20,232 nt of DNA from Actinomycetes bacterium. Its GTDB lineage: Bacteria > Actinomycetota > Acidimicrobiia > Spongiisociales > UBA5794. Position numbers and translations under genes: made by a program. The stretch lies in contig JAMBLK010000009.1 of assembly GCA_023336855.1 (NCBI GenBank), positions 1 to 20,232 on the forward strand, written 5' to 3'. Shown piece after piece: positions 7,813 to 15,157 of the stretch (position 1 is its first letter; each line of letters starts with the position of its first letter). Under the pieces are notes generated by a model. The model ran no database searches. It saw only the letters and a list, made by a program, of their open reading frames with translations, and was not told where the DNA came from.

Positions 7813-7865
7813 GGGCACGATGGCCCTACGCGTGTCCCAAATGGCCATATCCGACTTGATGTCGG
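7813..7865. promoter_or_regulatory. cluster of inverted repeats in the divergent cytochrome/importer spacer
   Basis: The spacer between the cytochrome and importer operons (7683-7908) contains several symmetric elements: GGGC-N6-GCCC at 7813-7826, ATGGCC at 7820-7825 facing GGCCAT at 7843-7848 (ATGGCCAT at 7841-7848 is itself a palindrome), and CCGAC-TTGAT-GTCGG at 7851-7865. They could be operators for a divergent regulator. No classical IdeR/DtxR or Fur box was recognised. Confidence 0.35.
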
Positions 7866-7883
7866 CTCGAACGTTGGCAGAAT
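7856..7883 (+). promoter_or_regulatory. possible promoter of the lipoprotein-importer operon
   Basis: TTGATG at 7856-7861 and CAGAAT at 7878-7883 are separated by 16 bases and would place the transcript start near 7890, just upstream of the strong AGGAGG ribosome site. The -35 hexamer lies inside the CCGAC/GTCGG inverted repeat, as expected if that element is a repressor site. The -10 match is only partial. Confidence 0.3.
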
Positions 7884-7908
7884 TGTGCGGTTCCCCTAGG
7901 AGGTTCCC

Positions 7909-8445
7909 TTGAAACGAACAATGCTGGTTCTCGTTGTCCTGGCGGTGATCGCCGCCGCTTGTTCCGAGTCGGATGCCGCCGAAACGACTTCCACGGCTGC
8001 ACCGACGACCACCGCGGCTCCCACCACCACCACCACTACAACGGCTGCTCCCGAGACCACCACAACGGCACCCGATGCCGGAGGGATCGTTCCCGGCGAA
8101 GACGCCGATGTTGACGCGGTGGTTCTGACGTATCAGATCGTCTTCTCGAGTGAGACGGAGTACGAGGAGAAGGCTCCCTACATCGACGATCCGGCAGGCC
8201 TCGAACAGACCGTCGCGGACTATCAGGAGACCGGTGACTCGATGGGAGGCGTCGCACTCGCCCCGACGTCTGTGACGATCAACGGAGACACGGCCGACGT
8301 CACCTATGACCTGCTCTTCGGAGGCACGCCCACCTACCCGGACTTGAGCGGTGACGCGGTGTTGCTCGATGACACCTGGAAGATCACCAGGGAGATGTTC
8401 TGTGCGATGATGGCGTCGGCGCGCGTCGGCTGTCCTGAGGCGTGA
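7909..8445 (+). CDS. small secreted lipoprotein with Thr-rich linker, first gene of a heme-type importer operon
   Basis: This 178-residue protein starts with a TTG codon chosen because a perfect AGGAGG (7898-7903) lies five bases upstream. A short signal peptide ends in the lipobox VIAAAC, so Cys18 is probably lipidated and the protein anchored outside the membrane. A Thr/Ala/Pro-rich spacer of about 40 residues follows, then a compact ~110-residue domain with alternating helix and strand (VVLTYQIVF, VALAPTSVTING, ADVTYDLLFGG, WKITREMFC) that resembles NTF2/SnoaL-like lipoprotein domains. Two cysteines near the end (165 and 175) could form a disulfide. The stop overlaps the GTG of the next gene (GTGA, 8442-8445), tying it to the transporter. 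I do not recognise a named family; a ligand-capture or accessory role is inference. Confidence 0.8.
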   Translation: MKRTMLVLVVLAVIAAACSESDAAETTSTAAPTTTAAPTTTTTTTAAPETTTTAPDAGGIVPGEDADVDAVVLTYQIVFSSETEYEEKAPYIDDPAGLEQTVADYQETGDSMGGVALAPTSVTINGDTADVTYDLLFGGTPTYPDLSGDAVLLDDTWKITREMFCAMMASARVGCPEA

Positions 8446-9386
8446 CACGCCGCTTCCCCCTCGTTGGACTGGCCGTAGGACCAGCACTGCTCATCCTGGC
8501 GCTCTCCGCCTGTTCGGACTCCCCGGTCGACGACGCACCGGAGGCAGCAGACGTCTTCGTGGGCGCGGACGGGGTCATCGTCGACACTCCCGATACGACG
8601 AGGATCGTGACACTGAGCGGCGATCTCACCGAGTTCGTGTTCGAACTCGGGTTGGGTGCGTCCGTCGTTGCGACCGATGTCACCACGGTCGCTCCCGATG
8701 AGGCCGTCCTTCTGCCAAAGGCCGGGATCGGTCGATTCCTCACCGCAGAGGGAGTGCTCAAGCATGATCCAACCCTCGTCATCGCGGACACGCAGACCTC
8801 GCCGGCCTCTGCCATCGAGCAGATTCGTGCCGCGGGAGTCCCCGTCGCCGTTCTCGAAGTGCCCACGACGTTCGACGGTCTCTACGGCAAAGTAGCTTCG
8901 CTTGGATTGCTCCTCGAGACCTCGGAAGCCGCCGCTGCGTTGAACGATCGACTCGAGGCCGAGATCACTGCGGCATCGGTGAGTTCTGGCGATGAGGTCA
9001 TCACCCTGCGGGTCGCCTACGTGTACACCAGAGGCCCGAACGTGATGCTGCTGTTCGGTGAGGGGATGACGACGACGCCGGTTATCGAAGCTGCCGGCGG
9101 CCTCGATGCCGGTGTCGACGCCGGTGTCGAGGGGAACGTGCCGGTAACGCCCGAGGCGCTTGCAGCCGCCGCTCCCGATGTTCTCGTCGTTCCCGAGGAG
9201 GGTTACGCCGTGCTGGGAGGCATCGAGGGGCTTCTGGCGATTCCGGGGGTCGCGGCAACACCGGCCGGGGTGAACCGCGCCGTCTTTGCTTACCCGGAAG
9301 GTGACTTCCTGACGTTCGGGCCCCGCATCGCGGCCTCCATCGAACGCCTCGTGACGGACCTCCGTTCGCTTCCATCCGCGCCATGA
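8442..9386 (+). CDS. hmuT: heme (or B12)-type ABC transporter substrate-binding lipoprotein
   Basis: This 314-residue protein has a signal peptide with lipobox LSAC (Cys24) and the two-lobed helical-backbone fold of class III periplasmic binding proteins. Typical segments are RIVTLSGDLTEFVFELGLGASVVATD (first lobe), PKAGIGRFLTAEGVLKHDPTLVIAD, and a C-terminal region with FLTFGPRIAAS. The pattern is closest to HmuT-like hemin-binding proteins; BtuF-like cobalamin binding is the alternative, and ferric siderophore binding is less likely. The GTG start overlaps the preceding stop, and the stop overlaps the permease start (ATGA), so translation of the operon is coupled. A 12-base near-repeat at 9105-9128 encodes DAGVDAGV. 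The ligand cannot be settled from sequence alone. Confidence 0.85.
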   Translation: MTRRFPLVGLAVGPALLILALSACSDSPVDDAPEAADVFVGADGVIVDTPDTTRIVTLSGDLTEFVFELGLGASVVATDVTTVAPDEAVLLPKAGIGRFLTAEGVLKHDPTLVIADTQTSPASAIEQIRAAGVPVAVLEVPTTFDGLYGKVASLGLLLETSEAAAALNDRLEAEITAASVSSGDEVITLRVAYVYTRGPNVMLLFGEGMTTTPVIEAAGGLDAGVDAGVEGNVPVTPEALAAAAPDVLVVPEEGYAVLGGIEGLLAIPGVAATPAGVNRAVFAYPEGDFLTFGPRIAASIERLVTDLRSLPSAP

Positions 9387-10387
9387 CGGATACGTCCTCA
9401 CCGACCCGACTGACACTCTGGTTTGGGGGTGGACTCGTCCTTCTGCTCCTCACGATGGTGGGCGCCCTCATGTTCGGCGCCTTCTCCATCAGTCTGGGTG
9501 ACATCGTTGCCTGGATGCTCGGGTCCGACACGTCAGACGCAGCCGCGCAGCGAGTACTCACGTCGATCCGGCTTCCGCGGGTGCTGGCTGCCGCCATCTT
9601 CGGGGCCGCTCTCGGCAGTATCGGCGTGGTTCTGCAAGGGACATACCGCTCGTCCCTCGCCGACGCCCATCTACTCGGGTACTCGTCCGCGGCCGGCGCC
9701 GGGGCAGCGATCGGATTCGCGATCACCCCCGTCGCTGCGTTCCCGGTGGTTCCGGTCGTTTTCGCGGCCGTCGCCGGCGCAGTCTTCGGTGTCGCAACCG
9801 CAGCGCTGCGTGCACGATCGGGAAGCGAACGGTTGATCCTGGCGGGCGTCGCCTTCGGTCTGGCGATACTTGCGTGGACTGGTCTCTTCGTCCTGGTCGT
9901 CGACAGCCCCCGTGTCCCCACGTTCATGTTCTTCGTGTTCGGATCTCTCTCCGGCGCCACATGGAAAGGCCTTACCGTGGCGGCAGTGGTCGTTGTCCCG
10001 TCGATGTACGCGTTGTGGAGATACGGTCCTGGACTCGATCTTCTGGTATTGGGCGACAGCGAGGCCAGGGCGCTCGGTTTCGACACGCGTCGACTGATTC
10101 CCACGGTCGTCGCGATCGTCGGGATAGTTGTCGGTGCATCGGTCGTGCTCGGCGGTGTTGTGGGCTTTATCGGTTTGCTGGTGCCGTTCCTCCTCCGCCC
10201 GCTTGTTGGTCCGAGACACCGCATCCTCATCCCCGCATCAGCGATCGGTGGGGCGCTGGCTGTCGTGATTGCCGACACACTCGCACGAACGGTTGCGGCT
10301 CCCTCTGAGATACCGCTCGGCCTGATCACGGCGGCTGTGGGCGGTCCGTTCCTGGGATGGTTCCTTCTGAGAAGGAGGCCAACGTGA
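9383..10387 (+). CDS. hmuU: FecCD-family ABC transporter permease
   Basis: This 334-residue protein carries about ten hydrophobic segments and is typical of the FecCD/BtuC permease family. Landmarks are IRLPRVLAAAIFGAALGSIGVVLQG near residues 55-80, HLLGYSSAAGAGAAIG, the G-x-x-x-F-x-G-L-x-x-P type coupling loop seen as VGFIGLLVPFLLRPLVGPRHR near residue 255, and IPLGLITAAVGGPFLGWFLL at the end. It would form a homodimeric channel importing heme or a similar metal chelate, energised by the ATPase encoded next. ATGA and GTGA overlaps on both sides indicate one transcript. All landmark regions are present and the length is normal. Confidence 0.9.
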   Translation: MTDTSSPTRLTLWFGGGLVLLLLTMVGALMFGAFSISLGDIVAWMLGSDTSDAAAQRVLTSIRLPRVLAAAIFGAALGSIGVVLQGTYRSSLADAHLLGYSSAAGAGAAIGFAITPVAAFPVVPVVFAAVAGAVFGVATAALRARSGSERLILAGVAFGLAILAWTGLFVLVVDSPRVPTFMFFVFGSLSGATWKGLTVAAVVVVPSMYALWRYGPGLDLLVLGDSEARALGFDTRRLIPTVVAIVGIVVGASVVLGGVVGFIGLLVPFLLRPLVGPRHRILIPASAIGGALAVVIADTLARTVAAPSEIPLGLITAAVGGPFLGWFLLRRRPT

Positions 10388-11157
10388 AGCTCTCCACATC
10401 CGATCTCTGTTACTCGACGAACGATGCGGAACTGGTGTGCGATGTGAACCTGGCCCTCGAACCGGGTGTCCGTGTCGCGGTCGTGGGACCCAATGGCGCG
10501 GGGAAGTCCACGCTGCTGAGCTTGTTGGCGGGCGATCTGCACTCGAGCAAGGGTTCCGTCGCCTACGACGGAATGGATGTGCCGATGCTTCCGATCCGTC
10601 AGCTCGCGCGGTCGCGTGCAATCCTCGGACAGCGCCAGGCAGAGGACATCGCGTTCAACGTCCGTCAGATCGTGGAGATGGGCCGGTATGTCTACCGGAA
10701 CGACGCTTCCGTTCGTCCGGGTGAAGATGAACGCGCCGTGACAAGTGCTCTCGAGGCCCTCGATCTCGGCCCCCTCGAGAATCGCCTCGTATCGAGTCTC
10801 TCAGGCGGTGAGAGGCAGCGGACGGCCATTGCGAGAACGATCGCCCAGGAGACACCGTTGATACTCCTCGACGAACCGACCACCGCCCTCGACATCGGAC
10901 ATCAGGAGATGGTGCTTCGCGTCATCCGCTCGATGGGTCGGAGTGGTCGCACCGTGGTGGCCGTTCTCCACGACCTCAACATGGCGACGGCGTTCGACCA
11001 GGTGATCCTGCTGGACAGGGGCGGCATGGCCGCCTACGGAACTCCTGAAGAGGTCCTGGACTCGAGAGGCCTCACCGAGGTCTATGAGCATCCGATCGAA
11101 GTCGTGCAACACCCGCTCCGGCCCGGCATCTTCGTTCTGCCGTATACCGAGGAGTGA
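10384..11157 (+). CDS. hmuV: heme-type ABC transporter ATP-binding protein
   Basis: The GTG at 10384 is preferred over an in-frame ATG at 10357 because it follows AAGGAGG at a good distance and overlaps the permease stop (GTGA). The 257-residue product has a complete ABC cassette: Walker A GPNGAGKST (35-43), signature LSGGERQRTA, Walker B LILLDEPTTALDI and the switch His in VLHDLN. The layout and the C-terminal tail (HPLRPGIFVLPYTEE) are those of the HmuV/FecE/BtuD subfamily. It supplies the energy for the importer. Its stop is one base from the tail of the opposing peptidase gene, leaving no room for a dedicated terminator. Confidence 0.9.
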   Translation: MKLSTSDLCYSTNDAELVCDVNLALEPGVRVAVVGPNGAGKSTLLSLLAGDLHSSKGSVAYDGMDVPMLPIRQLARSRAILGQRQAEDIAFNVRQIVEMGRYVYRNDASVRPGEDERAVTSALEALDLGPLENRLVSSLSGGERQRTAIARTIAQETPLILLDEPTTALDIGHQEMVLRVIRSMGRSGRTVVAVLHDLNMATAFDQVILLDRGGMAAYGTPEEVLDSRGLTEVYEHPIEVVQHPLRPGIFVLPYTEE

Positions 11158-11158
11158 G

Positions 11159-12277
11159 TTAGAAGCCGAGCGCGGTTCTCGTGTTCGATCCGACGAGACC
11201 GTCGACCCTCAGACCGTGATCATCCTGGAACGCGAGAACCGACACCTTGGTCTTGGGACCGAAAATGCCGTCGATCGGTCCTGGTGCGTAGCCAACATCT
11301 GTGAGGAGTTGTTGAACCCGCTGGACATCGGCGCCGCGGCTGCCCTCCCTGAGGATCCCGGAAGCCGTCACGGTGGTCGTTGCCGTGGGTGGCGAACTCT
11401 CCGCTCCGGTATCGGTGACTGTCGTCGTGGCCGGGGTATCGGCGCCGGATGCCATGGTTCCGGCTGCGTACCGGGTCTTGAGAGATGCCCTGGTGACCCG
11501 CCCCGCAAGGCCGTCTGCCGTCAATCCCGCATCAGTCTGGAAAGCGGTCACGGCGGTGATCGTGCGGGATCCGCTGATGCCGTCGATCGGCCCGGGCTGG
11601 TACGCGAGTTCGGTCAGGACCTGTTGGAGACGTCGGACGTCGGCACCCCTCGTGCCTTCTTTGAGGAGGCGATATCCATCGAAGAGGGGGTCGGCTGGCC
11701 CTCCTCCGATCCAGTTCGCACCGGCGTTGGCGAGTGACCGGAAGGGATTGACGATCACGCCGGCAGGATCCCGGAGTTCGAAGTGAAGATGAGGACCGGT
11801 GAATTCAGCAGTCCCGGAGTCACCGACCCAGCCGATGAGTTGTCCCGCCTTGACCGCCGTCCCCGGCACGATGCCGTCGGCGATTCCCCATGCGAGGCCG
11901 TCGTCGGTACCGGGTGTGTCGTTGTTGAGGTGGATGTACCACGACTCCCAGCCGTCGTTGTGGCGGAGAGCGATCGTGCAGCACCGGTCCGGGTTCATGT
12001 GATCCTCGTCCGTCCAGTTGACGAGGCGGACGACTCCGTCGGCCGCGGCCACGACAGGCGTCATCTTGGGTGACATCAGATCCTGCGCATGGTGGATGCC
12101 GTGCGAGCGGGCAGCCCAGAACCAATCCGCGAAGTAGTGGTCACCGTCGACGGGTGCGGTCAACGGGTAGTCGACAAGTTCACCGAGTTCGTGTGTCGCT
12201 GCTGAAGCGGCAGGGGCGACGGTGAATGCGAGCAGCACGGTTGCAGTTGCTGCGATCGACCGCAGGGCGTTCTTCAT
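11159..12277 (-). CDS. secreted M23 peptidase with two peptidoglycan-binding repeats
   Basis: The start at 12277 is chosen because GGAGAAG precedes it and a signal peptide begins there (372 residues; predicted cleavage after AASA, near 26). The catalytic domain has HHAQD (His62, Asp66) and GPHLHFEL (His163 and His165), the zinc and catalytic residues of lysostaphin/LytM-type endopeptidases, which cut peptide cross-bridges in the cell wall. An insertion containing a Cys pair (RCC, ~98-100) lies between them. Two PG_binding_1 repeats follow (about 205-268 and 308-371), each with GADVxRxQQxLT and PGPIDGI, separated by a Thr/Ser-rich linker. A role in wall turnover or cell separation is likely. 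It lies 85 bases downstream of the YceI gene on the same strand. Confidence 0.92.
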   Translation of the reverse strand: MKNALRSIAATATVLLAFTVAPAASAATHELGELVDYPLTAPVDGDHYFADWFWAARSHGIHHAQDLMSPKMTPVVAAADGVVRLVNWTDEDHMNPDRCCTIALRHNDGWESWYIHLNNDTPGTDDGLAWGIADGIVPGTAVKAGQLIGWVGDSGTAEFTGPHLHFELRDPAGVIVNPFRSLANAGANWIGGGPADPLFDGYRLLKEGTRGADVRRLQQVLTELAYQPGPIDGISGSRTITAVTAFQTDAGLTADGLAGRVTRASLKTRYAAGTMASGADTPATTTVTDTGAESSPPTATTTVTASGILREGSRGADVQRVQQLLTDVGYAPGPIDGIFGPKTKVSVLAFQDDHGLRVDGLVGSNTRTALGF

Positions 12278-12281
12278 AGTC

Positions 12282-12358
12282 TTCTCCAGAGATGCTTCTT
12301 CCTCCTCATTCATCGGCCCGTTCGAGCAGCACCTGAGGATTTCAGATCATCTGGAGAA
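12282..12358 (-). repeat. inverted repeat that could sequester the peptidase ribosome site
   Basis: TTCTCCAGA at 12282-12290 and TCTGGAGAA at 12350-12358 are perfect 9-base inverted repeats. On the minus-strand transcript the second copy is the GGAGAA ribosome site of the M23 gene and the first lies just after the YceI stop. Pairing would hide the ribosome site on a YceI-M23 read-through message. Confidence 0.4.
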
Positions 12359-12362
12359 CAGC

Positions 12363-12854
12363 TCAGACAAGCGGCAGGTCGATCTCGACGGTGACGATGG
12401 GGTCGACGCGCAGCATGAAAAGTCTCGGCGGTTCGAGGCCCCACCAGCGGACATCGAAATCTCCGACGCCGGTGAGCCGGGGTCCGGACACGAGATTGAG
12501 TTCTCCTTCGACCAGCGTCTCCACGCCGAGAAAGCGAATGATGCCGGTGATCTTCGCGGTGTCTCCACCGGTCTCTTCCGTGGACTCGATCTCGGCGACG
12601 ATCAGTGGATGAGTCGTCGTGTCGACGCGGCGTCTCATCTCCCTGTCGACGAGAGGATTGCCGGACGAGAGGTCGGCGACGGGAACTTCAAGTCGGCCTC
12701 TCAGATCTCCTCCCCGAGCGAATCCTGCATCGTCGAGTGCCGCCTCGAGCCAGCCCGACGCGGTGCCGTGTGTGCGGATGGGGTGGACGGACGACGTCGC
12801 GACGAACGTGACAGATGCACGCGTATCATCGATCGACCAGCGCTGTTGTCCCAT
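12363..12854 (-). CDS. YceI family protein
   Basis: This 163-residue protein shows the YceI lipocalin-like fold: the opening WSIDDTRASVTFVATSSVHPIRTHGTASG matches the family's 'D..HS.V.F...H' start, followed by VPVADLSSGNPLVDREMRRR, the helix-loop block typical of YceI, and the ITGIIRFLGVETLVEGEL strand pair. Members bind isoprenoid or quinone-like lipids. There is no signal peptide here, so it is probably cytosolic, which is common in actinobacterial versions. A distant AGGAGG precedes the ATG by about ten or more bases. It is divergent from the peroxiredoxin gene, hinting at a shared stress context, but this is only positional. Confidence 0.87.
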   Translation of the reverse strand: MGQQRWSIDDTRASVTFVATSSVHPIRTHGTASGWLEAALDDAGFARGGDLRGRLEVPVADLSSGNPLVDREMRRRVDTTTHPLIVAEIESTEETGGDTAKITGIIRFLGVETLVEGELNLVSGPRLTGVGDFDVRWWGLEPPRLFMLRVDPIVTVEIDLPLV

Positions 12855-12931
12855 GATCTGTCGTCTCTCCTCCTGGTGACCCCGATCGGCGGTGATCCGC
12901 CACCGGCGAATCTAGCGCTCTGGTCGGTCGA

Positions 12932-12937
12932 TACACT
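12932..12937 (+). promoter_or_regulatory. possible -10 element of the peroxiredoxin promoter
   Basis: TACACT fits the TANNNT -10 pattern and would start a transcript near 12944, leaving a ~30-base leader with a GGAAGGGA ribosome site ahead of the ATG at 12974. No convincing -35 element is seen. Confidence 0.35.
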
Positions 12938-12973
12938 CAAAGCGTCAGCCCCCTATCAGGAAGGGACCCGCCT

Positions 12974-13624
12974 ATGGACATCGACGCACCACAGCAGCCG
13001 TCACTCCCCCGTCTCAACGAGCCGGCTCCGAACTTCACGGCCCCAACGACGCATGGCGTCAAGGAGTTGTCCGACTACGCCGGGAAGTGGTTGGTGCTGT
13101 TCTCTCACCCCGCCGACTTCACCCCGGTCTGCACGACCGAGTTCATCGCCTTCGCCAATGCCTACGACGAGTTCCAGGCGATGAACACGGACCTTCTCGG
13201 CCTCTCCATCGATTCGCATTTCTCTCACATCGCTTGGATGCGCACGATCGAAGAGAAGTTCGATGTGAAGATCCCGTTCCCGATCATCGCGGATCTCTCC
13301 ATGGAGGTCGCGAACGCCTACGGCATGATCCAACCTGGCGAGAGCGACACGTCAGCGGTTCGTTGCACCTTCATCATCGACGACAAAGGACTCGTCCGAG
13401 CGATGGTCTACTACCCTCTCGCCAACGGTCGTTCGATCGCCGAATTCGTGCGGTTGGTGAAGGCACTGCAGACGTCCGATGAACACGACATTGCCACGCC
13501 TGAAGCATGGCAGCCGGGCGAACGCGTGATCGTTCCCCCGCCGAAGACCGCAGCCGGCGCCGAGGCCCGCCTCGACGAGGGCTACGAGTGCGTCGATTGG
13601 TGGTTCTGCACCAAGGAGCTCTGA
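12974..13624 (+). CDS. 1-Cys-type peroxiredoxin (Prx6/AhpC-TSA family)
   Basis: This 216-residue protein has the peroxidatic site HPADFTPVCTTEF with Cys53 as the attacking thiolate and the conserved Thr50 and Pro51 around it. The later Arg of TSAVRCTFIID is the conserved Arg that stabilises the thiolate. Its C-terminal arm ends in ECVDWWFCTKEL (Cys206 and Cys212), the extension found in Prx6-type enzymes of archaea and many bacteria. It reduces hydrogen peroxide and organic peroxides to water or alcohols in the cytosol; the electron donor is not evident. A hairpin terminator follows 23 bases after the stop. Confidence 0.93.
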   Translation: MDIDAPQQPSLPRLNEPAPNFTAPTTHGVKELSDYAGKWLVLFSHPADFTPVCTTEFIAFANAYDEFQAMNTDLLGLSIDSHFSHIAWMRTIEEKFDVKIPFPIIADLSMEVANAYGMIQPGESDTSAVRCTFIIDDKGLVRAMVYYPLANGRSIAEFVRLVKALQTSDEHDIATPEAWQPGERVIVPPPKTAAGAEARLDEGYECVDWWFCTKEL

Positions 13625-13647
13625 GCCGCTCACTGTCTGATCGATGG

Positions 13648-13665
13648 GGCCCGCTTCGGCGGGCC
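13648..13665. terminator. bidirectional hairpin terminator between the peroxiredoxin and trkH genes
   Basis: GGCCCGC and GCGGGCC form a perfect 7-bp stem closed by the stable TTCG tetraloop. It lies between two convergent genes (stops at 13624 and 13676). No long T-run follows on either strand, so it is a GC-rich actinobacterial-type terminator. Confidence 0.7.
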
Positions 13666-13675
13666 TCTGTCGCGT

Positions 13676-15154
13676 CTACCGCCGCCAGAACGACGCGGTG
13701 AACAGCAGGATGATCGGGTAGATCTCGAGGCGTCCGAGGATCATCAGCATCCCGAGAATCCACTTCCCCGCCACCGATACCTCTGCGTACGTCGAAGCCG
13801 GGCCGACCGTTCCGAGGCCGGGGCCGACATTGCTTATCGCCGATGCTGCGGCCGAGAGGCCGGTTACGAGGTCCATGTTGGCTCCCCAAGCGCTCTCGAC
13901 GTAGAGCAGGAGGATCGTTCCGATGCCGAAGGCGAGCATGTAGACCACGACGTAGCTGTGAACAGCGGACACCACCTCGGGCGGGAGCGGATCGCGGCCG
14001 AACCGGGAGATGGACACTGCTTTCGGCCGGGTGAGACGCCGCACCTCGGCGGCGGCCGACTTGAGCACGATCGCTACCCGGTACGTCTTGAGGGCACCGG
14101 TCGTAGACCCGCCCATGCCACCAATGAACATCATCATGATGATGACACCACCGACTGCCGCGGGCCAGGCCGCGTAGTTCGTGACCGCGTACCCGGTACC
14201 GGTGATCGTGGCGATCGCCGTGAAGATGGATTCGCGGATGGGGACGCCGATTTCGTCGAGGACGCTGTCGCCGACCACGAGAGCGATGCCGATCACGAGG
14301 CTGATGAGGTAATAGCGGAACTCCGGTTTCCTGAGGTACTCGCTGGGATCGCGAAGTGCCCGGATGTGGAGCGTGAATGAGGCACCGGCGACGACCATCA
14401 GCCCGATGACGACCCACTGCGAGTAGGCGGAGAACGCCCCGAGGGATGCCGAGCTGGTGCTGAAGCCACCCGTGGAAATGGATGTGAGGGCATGGGCGAT
14501 TGCTTCGAACACCGTCATGTCTCCGAATGCGAGAAGCACAGCTGCCGCCGCGGTCAGGGCGACGTAGAGACCCCAGAGGCGGAGTGCTGTGCCACGGAAT
14601 CGCGGTGTGAGGCGATCCGGTTCCGGTCCGGCGGTCTCGGCACGGGCCAGTTGGATACCTCCCGCACCGACAAGCGGGAGTATGGCGATCGAGAGAACGA
14701 TGATCCCCATGCCGCCCAGCCACTGCGTCGTCGCTCTCCAGAGAAGAAGACCTTTCGCCACCACCGAAAGATCCACGATCACGGTTGCTCCGGTCGTGGT
14801 GAATCCCGCCGTGCTTTCGAACAAGGCGTCGGTGGCACCGAACGAACCCGAGAGCAGGTATGGAAGCGATCCGAAAGCGATCACGGTCACCCATGCGATG
14901 GCAACGCCGGCGAACGCGTCTTTCGGACGGAGGCGCTCCGGCCGACCCACTGCGACGAGTGTGACACCACCCGTGCCGACCGTCAATGCGAGCGTGAGGC
15001 CAAGATGGAGCATCGTATCCCACTCCCGGTAGACCCCGGCTACCACGAGAGCGGGGAGGACAGCCGCTCCCCCTGCGATGAGCACCACGCCGACGATGTA
15101 CGCAATGCGTCGCGGTGTCGGTGCTGCCGCCCAGCTCCTGGTGCGGAGGGGCAC
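13676..15154 (-). CDS. trkH: TrkH-family potassium uptake channel subunit
   Basis: This 492-residue membrane protein has the four pseudo-repeated pore loops of the Trk/Ktr/HKT family. The selectivity-filter regions are visible as FTTTGATV (first), SISTGGFST (second), TITGTGYA (third) and SNVGPGLG (fourth), each with the conserved Gly that lines the potassium path. WLGGMGIIVL lies after the first loop and GMGGSTTGALKTYR between the third and fourth, both family landmarks. It carries K+ across the cytoplasmic membrane together with the TrkA ring. It starts with GTG three bases after the trkA stop, so it is translated from the same message. The start lacks a well-spaced ribosome site, consistent with coupling. 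Confidence 0.94.
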   Translation of the reverse strand: MPLRTRSWAAAPTPRRIAYIVGVVLIAGGAAVLPALVVAGVYREWDTMLHLGLTLALTVGTGGVTLVAVGRPERLRPKDAFAGVAIAWVTVIAFGSLPYLLSGSFGATDALFESTAGFTTTGATVIVDLSVVAKGLLLWRATTQWLGGMGIIVLSIAILPLVGAGGIQLARAETAGPEPDRLTPRFRGTALRLWGLYVALTAAAAVLLAFGDMTVFEAIAHALTSISTGGFSTSSASLGAFSAYSQWVVIGLMVVAGASFTLHIRALRDPSEYLRKPEFRYYLISLVIGIALVVGDSVLDEIGVPIRESIFTAIATITGTGYAVTNYAAWPAAVGGVIIMMMFIGGMGGSTTGALKTYRVAIVLKSAAAEVRRLTRPKAVSISRFGRDPLPPEVVSAVHSYVVVYMLAFGIGTILLLYVESAWGANMDLVTGLSAAASAISNVGPGLGTVGPASTYAEVSVAGKWILGMLMILGRLEIYPIILLFTASFWRR

Positions 15155-15157
15155 TCC

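Noticed and set aside
7002..7859. A 285-codon plus-strand frame opposite the octaheme cytochrome
   Set aside because: Antisense of the heme-motif-bearing sequence; val/arg-rich with no recognisable domain.
7980..8090. The repetitive ACC/GCT-rich stretch as a tandem-repeat or CRISPR-like element
   Set aside because: It is coding sequence for a Thr/Ala/Pro-rich linker after a lipobox, with no regular repeat-spacer structure.
9082..10542. A 486-codon minus-strand frame opposite the binding protein and permease
   Set aside because: The translation is rich in Thr, Ala, Pro and Arg, as expected for the antisense of GC-rich membrane-protein codons, and no domain is recognisable. The plus-strand genes are secure.
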